Assembly: GCA_028274465.1 (NCBI GenBank) | Contig: CM051455.1 | Span: forward strand, 132,590,096 to 132,654,095 | Direction: 5' to 3' | From: Plantago ovata | Lineage: Eukaryota; Streptophyta; Magnoliopsida; Lamiales; Plantaginaceae | Length of the DNA: 64,000 nt | The notes under the pieces: model-generated | The model's database searches: none | Told to the model about the DNA's origin: nothing | What the model saw: only the letters and a program-made list of their open reading frames with translations | Shown here: positions 45,322-59,773 of the stretch, piece by piece | How positions within the stretch are numbered: position 1 is the first letter of the stretch | Layout of the letters: each line of letters begins with the position of its first letter | Translations under genes and position numbers: made by a program

Positions 45322-46940
45322 TTTTTTTTTTTTTTTTAAGGAAATGGTCATTTATTAGCTACGTAGAAAACAAGTTAGATCTGTTTTGAGAAACAGATCG
45401 GTACACCACATTGTTCAAATCCGAAATTAAAAGCTTGGAAAGCCACGCAGGGCAATTGTTCTTAAAATAAACAGTAGGTTCTAAAGAGCTTATGACATCC
45501 GAAATGAAGTTAAGACGACTGGCTGGTGTGTCTTGAAAATTAGCCCGTCGGTGCTTCCCTAGTTCATTTCCTTTTTTTGCTAGATGATCAGCTACCCCAT
45601 TTCCTTCCCGGTAACAGAAGTGATGGTCACGTTCTTGTTTCTCCTGGCTTCCTCAATGTCTCGGACTAATCCTCTGTGCTGCCATGCTACTTGATTCACC
45701 CTGTTGACACAATTAAAAGCATAGTTGGAGTCCGTTTGGATGATTATATCTTGAAGATTGAGATTTTGGCACAATAGTAATCCTGTTTTAATTGCTAGCA
45801 GTTCTGCTGTGTTATTTGAAGTTCTTCCCACAAAGGCATGTAGAGCCGCCACAAGTTCACCCTTGTCATCTCTTATGATACACCCAATACCTGCTCCTTC
45901 ATACTCAGAAAGAAAGGAACCATCTGTATTTAAACAAACTTTACCTGGGGGTGGTTTTATCCATTTACAAGGGACCTTTATGCTTACCTTTGGTAACGGT
46001 GTTGTTAATTTTCCCACCACTGTATCCCTAGTTAAGTTCTGCAATTCTTTTCTTAGATAAAAGCAAGAAATTGTTTTATTAGCAAAAATATAACTATTCC
46101 TCGCATTCCAAATTATCCACATAAAATTTAAAATAATAATTTGAGATATATGATTAGTATTCTCCTGAAACACTAAAGAGTATAAAGAAGGATTTAGATG
46201 AGCAGGTATTATTTCTTTTCTCAAATCATCAAAGCATGGACAGAAGAAGAAAATATGAGACAAGTTTTCCTCTTCTCTTTTGCAAAGTCTGCAAATAGGA
46301 GTATCAATTATGTGTTGGTTGTATAATCTATCAGCTGTTGGTAACCTATTATGAAGGGCAGTCCACAAAAAGAATTTAATTCTTGGAAAGATGTTAAGAT
46401 TCCAAAGCTTTAGCCAAGGTAAAGCTAGTAAGATCGGTTTCATTAGCATTTTGTAAGCACTTTTAACAGAGAACAAACCAGAGTTTGTTCTGTTCCAGAC
46501 TGATTTATCCTTTTTATTAGGAGAAGGTGGATGCCAAGCAAAAATTTCTTCAACAATATCTAATGGAAGAACTCTTATTAATTTATTTATGTCCCAGATA
46601 CAATTAGAAACATAATCACAAACTTTTTCATGATGGTTAGCATGAGAAGAGTAATCAGCTAGCTTTTTATCTCCTAACCATTTGTCTAACCAGAAATTAA
46701 TAGATGATCCATCCCCTAAATCCCAAGAAAGACCCTGCTGAAGCTCAGGTTTTAGCTTTAGGATGGTTTTCCAAAGTCACTATGGGTAATTTTTGGTTGA
46801 GTTTCCAAAAAGGTTGTGTTAGGATAATATTTTTGTTTAAGCACTTTAACCCAAAGGGAGTTATCATTTGAGAGTAATTTCCAAGCCAGCTTTAATTGGA
46901 AGGCTTTATTCATGTCATCTAAACTTTGCAATGAGGCTTT
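45322..46940 (-). mobile_element. 5'-truncated L1-type LINE with C-terminal RNase H
   Basis: Minus strand. Reading from 46,930: LSNDNSLWVKVLKQKYYP and GDGSSINFWLDKWLGDKKL (post-RT segment), WNRTNSGLFSVKSAYKML, the reverse-transcriptase zinc finger with C-x2-C...H...C (ICRLCKREEENLSHIFFFC), then a plant LINE RNase H with its acidic residues in NTDGS, NTAELLAI and TDSNYAF. A frameshift at about 45,600 separates the last part (FCYREGNGVADHLAKKGNEL), which continues to about 45,390. The poly(T) at 45,323-45,340 is the poly(A) tail read from the other strand, so the 3' end is present. The 5' end stops at about 46,940, typical of truncated insertion. Confidence 0.88.
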
Positions 46941-47755
46941 GGCTTAGGTTTAATTTGTTTTTCCTGTTTTTTGGTTTTGGATGGTTCAATGTTGTGTACT
47001 CTACTTGCATGTGCTCTTGGACTATGGGATAGGTGTATTATAATAATAAAGGAGGATACGTTGAATTCCGTCCGTTGGAGATAATAAAGGAATCTCCAGT
47101 GTGGGTAAGAAAGGAGATAATAGAGCGGAAGGCTTTGTTATCTTGTTTGCATGTAATAGGAAAGATAATAGATGTTTACGTATGTAATTAATTCACCGAT
47201 CACAAACACCATGCAAACTAAATTATGGGCTCATGGATCAGTACAATTATACTCTATCATTATGGCCACGGGCTCCAGCTGGCAACGAGAAGACAAAGGT
47301 CGTTAGAGACAACGTAACGACAAGTCGACAACTTTATTCCAAACACAAAATCTTTTCTACCTATTTGCATCTTAGGCCCTCTTACTCTTCCCTTACTCCA
47401 AACTCAAGATCGGTTGCGAAATTGCAATGTCCAGTCGAGTGTGCTTATCCTGATGTACGATGTACATATGTGAACTATAGTTTTTTTATTTAAACTCAAG
47501 ACACCGTACCACTCAGGGTCCGTGCCTGAGCCTGGTAACATAACGATCTATATAATACACATCCAAACAGGCGGAGTCATATTCTTTTGCAAATTTCAAC
47601 GTTCTCTATTTCTTGAACATGGTTGAACTTCGTGGTTGTGTTGGTTTCCCGAAATATTATGTAGTCAATTTCTTTTTGCTAACTTCTTATAATGTGCCCA
47701 AATGAAGACGACAGAGATTGAAGATCCGCTCTCTTAACATCTTCGGTAGCTGATG
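46941..47755. other. Non-coding stretch between a LINE and an LTR element
   Basis: No conserved ORF or element end recognised. One 86-codon ORF (47,233-47,493) shows no motif. Confidence 0.45.
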
Positions 47756-47760
47756 GAGTT

Positions 47761-48184
47761 TGTCAAGAGAAGAAAAGAAGCTTGAATCAAAGAAGAAGAG
47801 TTAACATAGGAGTTGAGCCAGACAACACGGGAGTTAACATAGGAGTTGAACCAGAGCAGGTTAACTCCTTGATCAACACCGTCATATTGAGAGAGTCCAG
47901 ATCTCATCAGGAAACTCCACAGCTAGAAGGAATATGCTATATCCTGGAAATATGTTTGAGTTATCTTAATTAAAGATAATCCTACAGCTTTGTATATATC
48001 TGTACAATCAGTTTAGATTAATGTCATTAGAACTCTATGACTCTTTAGCTTAGTATATATAGCAGCAGTCTGTAATTCATTTGTATACAACTTTTGTATC
48101 AATACATCTTCATATTCAATAAGATGATTATTCATCTTCATTCTCTCTTCTTGCAATCTTTTCCAAACGTTTCATATTCTGACA
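47761..48184 (+). repeat. 5' LTR (424 bp) of the GAGTT copia element
   Basis: TGTCAAGAG...TTCTGACA. Contains two copies of a 33-bp unit GTTAACATAGGAGTTGA...; TATA-like TATATATAGCAGC at about 48,053. Confidence 0.92.
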
Positions 48185-50522
48185 TGGTATCAGAGCAGGA
48201 TTATTGATCCTTGCTAATCAAAATACGTTTGGATGAGAAGAAGAGATTTCAGTTCATTGTCATTGAACAATCAATTCACCTGCTATGTTATTTCAACTCC
48301 CTAGATGGAGTAATATCCCTAGATGGAGTAATATATTAACAGATCTGAATTCATTATGGACTACATCTGTATTAAGCTTAACTAATATTCATACGGCAAA
48401 GCATCACATGCTTGCTTATTGAGATTTGTGAGGCAGAAAGTACACCTCTTTTTCACCATCTAGTTCAATATAGAAGAACTAGAAATTCTTACTTCTGTTT
48501 TGATGTCAAAATATGAAACAATAATAAACAAATGGAGTGAATGCAAGAAAAACCATGTCTTTCTGCTCACTGAAGTGAAGCGAGAAACAAGAGACAAGGA
48601 AGCATATGCATATTCCTCACTCATTAGATCTGGTATTCACCAGCAAGAGCCAAGAAGGCTGATTGACACTAAGAATCAGATCTGTATTATAAGATCAGTA
48701 TCAAGTAATCCAGATCTGAAGAATGAAGCACAAACGGAGATAAATTAAATTTTCAGTATTCACGCTTGTTGTTCATTGACGACGGCAGCGGTGAAGGAAT
48801 TAATGAAGCTGCACGAATAGCTTCTGGCCTAGCCCAGAATCGAGAAGGCTAAGCTGTTAAAATCCTGAACCATATATTATGGATTCATTTCTCAAGATTG
48901 TATTTCATTGTTGAAACAAGAAATTCTTGAAGCCAAAGAGAAAAGGATCGATGTTTGCCGGAATGCCATTGAAATTCCACTGCATCATTTCTTGATTTTC
49001 CCTTATCGGCCGCAAAAGAGGAGAAGACGAGTAGTGCAAGATGCACGTCTTCCCTCACCATCACCGGCAAAATATAATGCCGGAAGACAGCTTCAGTTCA
49101 GATCTGAGTTCACTGCTATCTCTTTATCATCAGTAATGGCAGTGGAGCAACACTGTACAGCTTCCAGATCTGAGGCGGAGATTACATACTTCATATCTGT
49201 GATAAGAATTGCAGAGGCTTAAGAGAGTCAAATTTTACAAGACTCTTCTATTTTAAGCTTGAACTCGGACTGGATATTGCTGCTACTTGGTCGGAATCTC
49301 TCTCTAAGAACCAACTATGTTGGGAAAGACTGGAGACAAAAAGGACTCATAAAAAATTGCAAAGTCTTGCTGTCAATGCTTGCAAAAGTCTAATTACGAC
49401 TTCAAGTATATATCTAATAGAGATGTTATATTCTCTAAACAGATTATTCGAATTTAAAGAAAAATTCAATTTTCGATTATGAGTATAAACTCATTTGAAG
49501 GAAAGTTCAGTTTTCATTCTGATTATGATCAGATCATTTCATATGCAACTTACTTGAAAAGTAAGTTGAAGCAGAGGTTTGTTTTATTACCAACAACCAA
49601 TATGACTAAAATTAGTCTTTTGTTTCATGTTGCAATCTTGTAACTCGGAGTCACTTATAAGAGTTTGCTTAACTTGAGAAACGATTCTTTCAAAATCTGT
49701 CATGTTAAGAACTTTTGATTGATCTCACAAATATGAGATTTTTAATTATGGTTGAAATCCATGAGATTTAGGTTAAAGTGTAAGTAATGCTTTCATTGAA
49801 ATTGAAAGTTTGTGTACACTATTTATTTGCCTACCTTCAAGGATTTGAGGAATGAATAAATATTCACCTTGAGTTTTTAAATTTAGCCAAAGGGTTCCAT
49901 CATCAATTTCAAGCTTCAAGAAGAGATCTTGAAGAATTAAAGTCAGAATGGCGCCTTACATTACAATATTGTAAGTGTCAGAACCTAGAATATTCATGAA
50001 AATCATTTTATGTTCAAGATGAACATAGAAAATCATTTTATCTATGTTCCTCTTGAGGGGAAGTATTAGAATATAGATTGTACATAATTGGATTCGACCA
50101 TTGGACTCAATTAGACGTACACAATGCTTTCCTCATAGTGATCTGGGTGAAGACTCGTATATGCAGCTTCCTCCAGGCTACACCATTACGGGGGAATGTC
50201 TAGTAAATAAAGTGTTGAAATCTCATCCTCTAAAGGCATTTACATAGGCCAGAGAAAGTACTGTCTTGAAAGCATTCAGAATGTGGTTTATTAGGATGTA
50301 AGCCCCTAGTAGTTCCAATGGAACAAAAATAAAAATTAAGGAAAGAAGCAGAAAAACCACTTCAGAATTCGACTATCTACAGAAAGATAGTTGGAAAGCT
50401 AATTTATCTAATGTTCACTAGGCCAGACATTTGTTATTCTGTCGATGCTCTGAGTCAATTCATGGAAATCATTTATGTCCAAGATGAACATTGATTTCAT
50501 CTATGTTCATCTTGCGGGGGAA

Positions 50523-50978
50523 TGTCAAGAGAAGAAAAGAAACTTGAATCAAAGAAGAAGAGTTAACATAGGAGTTGAGCCGGACAACTCGGGAGTTAAC
50601 ATAGGAGTTGAGCCAGACAACACGGGAGTTAACATAGGAGTTGAACCAGAGCAGGTTAACTCCTTGGTCAACACCGTCATATTGTGAGAGTCCAGATCTC
50701 ATCATGAAACTCCACAACTAGAAGGAATATGCTATATCCTGGAAATATATTTGAGTTATCTTAATTAAAGATAATCCTACAACTTTGTATATATCTGTAC
50801 AATCAGTTTAGATTAATGTCATTAGGACTCTATGACTCTTTAGCTTAGTATATATAGCAACAGTTTGTAATTCATTTGTATACAACTTTTGTATCAATAC
50901 ATCTTCATATTCAATAAGATGATTATTCATCTTCATTCTCTCTTCTTGCAATTTTTCCAAACGTTTCATATTCTGATA
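50523..50978 (+). repeat. 3' LTR (456 bp) of the GAGTT copia element
   Basis: Same LTR as 47,761-48,184 but with three copies of the 33-bp unit. The terminal CA is mutated to TA (TTCTGATA). Confidence 0.92.
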
Positions 50979-50983
50979 GAGTT

Positions 50984-52587
50984 CAAACTTCAAAGTCAAT
51001 AACTTTAATTTGGAAACATTCATCTTATTCCTTTTAAAATTTTGAATCGAAAGACTATAACTATTCTTTGTTACTCTTAATAATTTGTATATTTCATTTT
51101 AGCTAATATTTCTTTACTGTGTAATTTAGATTGTTTACGTTGATTTTGTTGACTACTTTATCATGTTTGATCTCTAATAAATTCTAAATGAACCCGTAAA
51201 AATAATTAGAAAAATGATAGTATGAAAATATAGTCACTATAATTTCATATTATTATTTCGTTAATCATTTTACAATTTGATTTAGGATATATTGGAGGTT
51301 AAACAGAGTTTACAAAAGTCAACAAAACAAATGTAAACAATTTAAAAGAATTAATCAGTATAAATTATGATAAAAAGTTCAAAAATCATATTATTAATAT
51401 TATTAAGGATTTATCCTTGAACATCTCACAATAATTTTAAACATTTGTTTTTTTACTGTGATTTTCTTTATACCGATAAATGGCATACAATTGTTTTTAA
51501 ATTAATAAAGTTTGACACACGAGTTGGTATAAAATTCTGGTTTCGACCCTACTCGTAATATACAGTATCAATCGGTGTCGCATCACCGTTTGGTTTGGTG
51601 TAGGTGTACTACTATTGGTGTCTTTGTACTTCTTCTGTATGTTTCTTTTAATAAATTGAAATTTTTTAGCAGTTTAAAAAAGTAACTGATTTTTTTATAG
51701 TTATATGCTGTGTTGTTGAGGTTGTACGCCCCCATATGTTAATTTGTTAATTATCATCAAATTTATTAGTTTTTCTTCTATCTCAATGTGGATATTCTTT
51801 CACAACTCCACCTTCATACGTTCACTTCGAAGATGTTACCAAATCGCGTCAAAATTCAAAACTTTGAATTAAGCATGATGACACTTCGCCGGTTCGCCCT
51901 TCTGAGAGATAATATATGTTCTTGGACATAGTCATAGATAGTGTATATATATGCTGAGTTGTCTATCAATGATCAATCTAGTATGCATTTTACACATTTC
52001 AAATACCGATTTTGAATTAAGGGATTATTTATCTCAACCCCAGATTATGTCACATTATTACTGTAAGAACCACTCTAAGAGACCCATTAATATTAGACCC
52101 ACATTGATTGGTCCCAACAATATTTTTTGACAATTATAACCCCCATCACCTTTAAATAACTTAACATTAAATTGAACAATGAATTAATCAATTCATTAAT
52201 TTTCGCATTTTATTTTTGAAAAATAAATTAATTTCTGATCAACTTATAACTGAAATATTATATCTCCATCAATCCATCAATATTATTGATACTTCAGTCG
52301 CCGTACCATCCTTTGGTGCTAAAATATAATTGTTGTACCATTTGTTGGTTCCAACAGATGAATTTGATACCAGTAAATGGTACACTAATTTTATTATGTA
52401 CCAATTGATGGTACACCAATCGAGTGATTTTCTAATGCTATAAAATTGCTACAAAAATATGGTTGATTATTTTTATTTTGGTACCAATTGAAGGTACATA
52501 AGTTGAAATCATTTGAGCAATGGACTCAGGTGGATGAAGATGAGAGATATTTTTATTAATTATTTTAACAACAAAGGTTATTAATAC
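50984..52587. other. AT-rich non-coding DNA
   Basis: No gene recognised. Near 52,300-52,510 several short repeats of ACCAATTGATGGTAC-type phrases occur, including inverted ones, perhaps a decayed MITE. Confidence 0.45.
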
Positions 52588-53935
<1,348 letters not shown>

Positions 53936-53943
53936 ATTAATAC

Positions 53944-54651
53944 ATATAAATAAATTAGCATGATTTTAGGAAACGTTACAATTATTCAAAACTTTACTAA
54001 TATAAACAAGGAGGGTATAAAAGAGATAATATTAAGATATAAATTTAAGATGAGGTTCATAGCTATTTATCATCATATTATGTAGCTTAGAAAATTTTGC
54101 TATCTCTTTCAATTTTATTCTTATTTTGCTATTTCAGCCAAAAAGGCAAAAAAAAAAAAAAAAAAAAAAATACCGATAGTCATATTTTGTATTTTTCTAT
54201 ACCGATAGACACCAATATTGACTATGTTTCGACAATGCTTTCTTAATTTTAATTTTCTCTTTTAAATTAAATTTAAAATACATCTATACTTTCAAATCAT
54301 TTTTTTCTCTTTAAAATATTAATTGCCTTAAAAATACAATTTAAAATTTAAATAAAAAAAATAAAAAATAGACCATAACAAGCTAGTGAGCCGAAAAGAA
54401 AAGATGATGTTTACTGCAGTTCACCCCAACCTCTCTAATTATGAAAAATGCCATAATATTTTAGGCCTTATAATTAAGAAAATGCCACTGAAAAGAAAAG
54501 AAAAAACACAAAATTATCCCGCAACTTCGTTTGTGAAAGCTTGAAATATGAATCGGAATTCCTTCCTCTTTCTTTATATCTGTTCCGTTTGGACTATGGT
54601 TGTGTATTGAATTACTATCAGCTTAGCTTACTATCTATTGAGTTGCAGAAA
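53944..54651. other. AT-rich flank and likely promoter of the TAF13-like gene
   Basis: A 24-bp A-run lies at 54,147-54,170. A TATA-like TTTATATCTG lies at about 54,573. No ORF of note precedes 54,652. Confidence 0.4.
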
Positions 54652-56247
54652 ATGGCCATGGAGGAATCGGGAGATATACTGTCGGCCCCCACCCACCGCC
54701 TGCTCTCTCCGAGGTATCTTGTTCAACCCTAACTTTTGGGGATTATTGTTAATACTTGCCCAGTTTTTTTAATGGAATTTTCTTGATCGGTGAAAGATCT
54801 ATTGTATTGTTTGGTTAAGCTTCAATGCTTCATACATCACGAGTTTGTAATGACTAAATTCTCTTATGTAGAAATGATATTTGTGATTATCACGAGTTTG
54901 TTTCGAAAGAATGTGTGATGAGTAGTTGCGTAAAGCCGAAAAGACAATTGGTTTTGATAGGTTATGGCAGACCTTGAGGCTTGGGCTGTTGATATTCTAG
55001 GATGGGGATTCTCTGATTTGAGTAGGTTTTATCCACTGAGTTTTTCTCAAATTTATACTATGGTTAGATGTCTACCGAGTATCTAACTTCCTATTTCCTC
55101 TGCATTGTTAGGGAACCGCCCGTCAAGTAATGTAGCTTCAAAGCGCGAGCACCTCTATCAGGTCTTTACGTTATATTTGCTTAATTTTCAACTCAATGTA
55201 TTGCTTTTTATAGTCAAGAACCATGTTTAGTTCATTATTCTGCAGCAGTACAAACAACAACTCGATAGTACATATTTGATGATCATTATGATGTGAACTA
55301 TGGATTGGTTTTGCAACTAAATCAAGGGATAGTGTCAAAAGGAGAATCTTGTGAAATCTACACCAAAATTTTAAATAGTTACTTGATAATGCTGGGAATT
55401 TTGAAGAACAACTGAGAAGAGGTTAGCTTTGAGAGTGGAACAGTAGGGAGAAAACAGTATCATCAATGTTGAGTCATGTCAAGACTAGGGTGAAATTTGT
55501 TAACATTCTGAGTAATTGTTGATGCAAACTATCGCTGGCTAAATGCTTGATCATTACATTTGAACACCATTGATCTAAACCAGTTGGACATGCTTCTCAT
55601 ATAGTTACTTTTACTATGCGACTATCAGTTGAATAGTATCACTTATAATGATGTTTTTGCTATCCATTTAGCCTGAACCCTACTTATTGGCACAGATACT
55701 TTACTTTTAATTGAGTTAAATGCCACTTGTGTTATCAAATCCTTTATAGTTGGAGGTGAATTTTTTTATCTTCACCATACTTTCTGTTCTTCAGCGACGC
55801 TTGTTCACTTTTTGTTCAATTCTGAGTGTCACTTGTTCTTTGAATTAATTAATTTTGTTTGTGTTTCCGCTTGTTTTATCTAAACCTGTCCTTTCTTGAT
55901 CGTCATGAATTGTTTTAGGCTAAATGATGTGTAAATTATTGTTTTCCTTTACAGTTTCCTGACATTGTAATATAAGCATTTTCATGAATTTTGATGCCAC
56001 TATTTTCTCTGCAGCCACTTCCAGAAACTGCGTCACTTGTTGAGGATATTGTTGTGGAGTATGTTGCTGATATGGTAAGTCTTCTATTAATTTATACTTC
56101 AGTATTGTTCAATTTGAGTGTCTTTTTTTTTTTGGTCCAAATGGAGCTGCTATTAAATTTTCAACTGCACAGGTCCATAAAGCTCAAGACGTCGCTTCCA
56201 AAAGAGGGAAGCTTTTGACTGAAGATTTCCTCTTTCTAATCCGAAAG
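54652..56247 (+). pseudogene. TAF13-like: TAF13-like (TFIID subunit 13) gene, incomplete
   Basis: Two exons are clear: 56,015-56,074 (PLPETASLVEDIVVEYVADM) and 56,173-56,247 (VHKAQDVASKRGKLLTEDFLFLIRK), both phase 0 with good GT-AG borders. They encode the middle of the TAF13 histone fold, which pairs with TAF11 in TFIID. Upstream, a start at 54,652 (MAMEESGDILSAPTHRLLSP, donor at 54,714) and a possible exon at 55,112-55,161 ending in CTATCAG|GT can be drawn. They do not join in one open frame and they lack the conserved FQKELQHMMYGFGD segment. The following exon (DLPKLNRC... in the family) was not found before 59 kb. Either a decayed partial copy or a gene with missing exons. Confidence 0.65.
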
Positions 56248-59200
56248 GTACAATTGATATATCTACTATGCAATATTCATGAATATTCTGATCAGAGCCT
56301 GACAAAGACAGTGAGGTACGCCTAAGGTGTATACAATTACCAAGATATTATCGCACACATGCCTTAATAGTCATGGAGGGTGAGAAAGAGAAATCTTGGT
56401 ATTAAGATGGGATTGAACACTGTGGAATTAAAGTGTTAGTATTAGCTGAAAGAATGCTGCCTTCCTCTGACCTTAATTAATTTCTGCTACAACCAAAAAC
56501 TCAGCAGTTATTGCTTGCTGCTTTCTGTGATGCTAAATACTATGCACCTATATTTTATAAAACAAGAAATTGTAATTGTGCCTATGCATTGCAAGAGTTT
56601 TAACTCTTCGATGTTAGAGCTGTCGAGGGCTATTAGTATTGTTTACGTTTTCTGTTGTTAAGTGGCATGACTGAACAGGGTGGGCCTTACGGCAATCATG
56701 GGAAAACACGTCTTAAATATTTCAACTTCTCAAACATATTTCTGATTCTTGTACTCTTTGTATCAAAAACCTTGGCTATTACTCACTATGAAATTCAGAG
56801 GTGTCTATTAAGGTTGATTCTCTAGGCCTTTCCCGGGCAATTTACTTCTGATTTGTGCAAAAAACTTTTATGTATAAGCCTGCCTAGTAGTTTAGTTGCT
56901 GAAAATCTCAAATGCAATTCTTTTTCCTCAGTTTAAGATACAGTATCTGTCATTTTGAAAGATCAAGGTGCATAGCAATAGAAATGCTTTTAAACAAAAA
57001 TGTGTATCTCATCTGCATTCTGTAATCTCAAGTGTAAAGTGATGATGTGGACAAATATTATTAAATGTAATATTTCTATTTTGTTCTTCCTCTATTTCTA
57101 TTTGAATTTCTCTGTCTTCTTATTTTTCGATTCTCTATGTTGTTTCACCAATAGCTACACTATGTGAAACTGTGAAAGTAAGTTGTATCATTCATAGATG
57201 TGCTTGCCACTTGGTAAACAACTTGATTATTTACATCACTTCTACAGTTATGTTCGACATTTCAACTTCTATAATTTTGAAGTAACAAGCACCGACTTAT
57301 AATCTAGATATATTTTGACTTGTGACTGTCCTTAGGCATTTTTCCAGAACTTAAATTGTGTCTCTTTTTGTATTGTGCTATTTTACACTGAAACAACACC
57401 AGGATTTTCTACTGGACTAGGAATCAGCTGTAAGGCCGAGTCACAAATGTTTACTAATGTCAGCATGTCTCCATGTATCATTATGCAGGCGTCTACCTTC
57501 ACGGCCCACTCACCCTTCTTGCTGTTGTTGATCCGTCGTTGGTAACTTATGTAGAAGGTGCAGTACGTGTCCAGACATGGAAGTGCTTGATGAACCTCTC
57601 TCTCCATATTTTTTCTAATTTATATACTCAGAGAGATGACATGGAAGCGCTTCATGAACCTCTCTATCCATATTTTTTACGCGGGCAAATATCATAAGAG
57701 TTACTGAGCTAATGTAAGGTGACCCGCAAGTGCAAGAGAATGAAGGAATCTTTGTTCGAATTTCAGGTAAAACATCTTAAGCTCGTGTATGCTCATTACA
57801 ATGTACTAGAAGAATGATCTTGGGGAATGGTTGTAGGTAAAACCTTACACAATGATCTTGGGCAATAGTTGTAGGTGAAACCTTACACAAGTAGCTAGGG
57901 GCAACAAAAGGGAAATGAAACAGAAAATCAAAAGCTAGGGAAATCAATGTAGTTCGATAACTTCCACATCCGTTTGACGTTCGGACTTTTAGATCAATTG
58001 GATATTATTCAGATCGTGCTCTAAGAAGTATGGTTTCTTAGAACATGTGAAAGATGAGTATCAATAAATAATGTTCAGCTCATTCCCTCAGTACTCCAAC
58101 AACATTGTCTGTTATGGTGTTGTATGATTTATGGTTACGGCATCATTGAATTAAGGAATGTATGGCTGATCTTAGACCTCTTGCTGCAAATGTGGTGGAG
58201 GAATGAGGTGTCGCAGTTGTGTGTCGAGACTGAAGGAAAACCTCCTTATGCCAGATTGATGAAGGTCATAACTGCAGGCTAGCTTATGGCGTTGCGAGAG
58301 AGAAAATGGATCGCACATCTATAACTAGGTATGTTACAAATTTAGTCACTTGTATGTAAAGTCCAAAGATGATCAAATTATCAGTTGTGCAAATCCTTAG
58401 CTAGATTTGCAATAAATGACCAGTAGCTTTTGTGTTAGTTTGCAGCTGAGTGCTTGGACAGTTGGACTTCACTAATCACTATTCATGGAATGAAATTGCC
58501 AAGTGGTTTATTCCAAATAAAACAAGTCTATGTTTGATTGTTTGTGGGTTAGGCCTTGTGTTTATGTTTCTTTAGTTTGTTGTTACTGGTTTTATTTTTA
58601 GATTTTTAAACAGGGCATGTTGTGTATTACTGCAGGGCATACCGCAAGAACTTTTATCATTTTATTGAATTTTCTTAAGTTAAGAAGTTACTGTATTATG
58701 TAGCAAATGAATTTTCGTGCTTTAAGCTATGAATTTGATAGTAATCTCAATCTCATATGAGAATCGATGGTTATATAATGACCATTGTGTATTGTAAATG
58801 TATTTTCAATTTTTTAACAACCATTTGTTTTTCATCATGCTACATTATACACTGCGTTGAGTATTGTCCAACAAATTATTTATCAATAACCGAAGAATAT
58901 GAACTTTCTACTTATGATCGTGAACATGTAAAACTCATTATAATAATCCCATCTCAAAGAGGCTCCAAACTGACATTCAAATCTTGAGACAAAATATTTA
59001 CGTGTAACATTGTAAATTCTAAATATTACCATTTTAAATTCATGAATAACTACGACAATCATAGAATTGGAAGTGGTATCATAGTCAGGATATTGGACAA
59101 GTTTATTTACAAATAACCGGTCTGCTGGCACATTAGCTTCACTCACATAACAATCATACGTACTCCCATTTGGTGTGTTTACAAATTAAAATTGGCCCGA

Positions 59201-59773
59201 TTATCTAAGGAGAATAATGTCAAATTTCCACGCGAGTTCTAGTATACAATATAAGTTCAAATATTAATTTACGATACGATTTAATATTAATTCGAAATCA
59301 AACATAAATTAAAAAAAAAACTCAACAAACCAAATTCACAACTTATATAGGTACGGAATGGGTGGCTTAGATGGCAGGCGAATCATTCTCTTGGTGTCGT
59401 GTGTTATGTATGTATGTATGTATCCTAATTCAATTCCTTGTTTAATATACAATGCAACTAACGAACCATCTTTTCCTTTCTTTAATTTGTGATATCATGC
59501 ACTACTTGTGTGAGAAGAAAGCACTGATTCTATAGCTTTATATGTAACATAATCAATAACCAAGCATAATCTAGGGAAGGAAAAAAAAGAAAAAACTGAA
59601 GCAGCTACGCTTCAAACACACACCAGATAGATTTTATTAAAGCCAGTTTTATCTGATTCTGCATCATTCTGTCGGTCGATCTCGTGTCTGCAAATTAAAT
59701 ATTCTCTAGATTCTCTATAAGTCATTTGATCAGACCCTGATGCAAAATCAATATTGACAACTGATTGATCAGA
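56248..59773. other. Long non-coding stretch with small tandem repeats
   Basis: No gene recognised. It contains a 64-bp tandem pair at about 57,574-57,700 (unit starting GACATGGAAG, with CATGAACCTCTCT), a 39-bp tandem pair at 57,812-57,889 (AATGATCTTGGG), and a short (TGTA)n at about 59,405-59,421. A 74-codon ORF (57,473-57,697) spans the first pair without a known motif. The last 250 bp is the 3' flank of the P450 gene and resembles 62,340-62,519. Confidence 0.5.

Larger units (their letters stand above)
47761..50978 (+). mobile_element. Ty1/copia retrotransposon, 3.2 kb deletion derivative, TSD GAGTT
   Basis: LTRs at 47,761-48,184 and 50,523-50,978, near-identical outside a short repeat, are flanked by the perfect 5-bp duplication GAGTT (47,756-47,760 and 50,979-50,983). 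The primer site TGGTATCAGAGCAGG follows the 5' LTR (48,185) and the purine tract TTGCGGGGGAA precedes the 3' LTR. The 2.3-kb interior has no full gag or pol. Only degenerate RT pieces near 50,090-50,470 remain: LDVHNAFLHSDLGED, MQLPPGY, then [24 protein letters not shown] text. It is non-autonomous and fairly recent. Confidence 0.93.
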
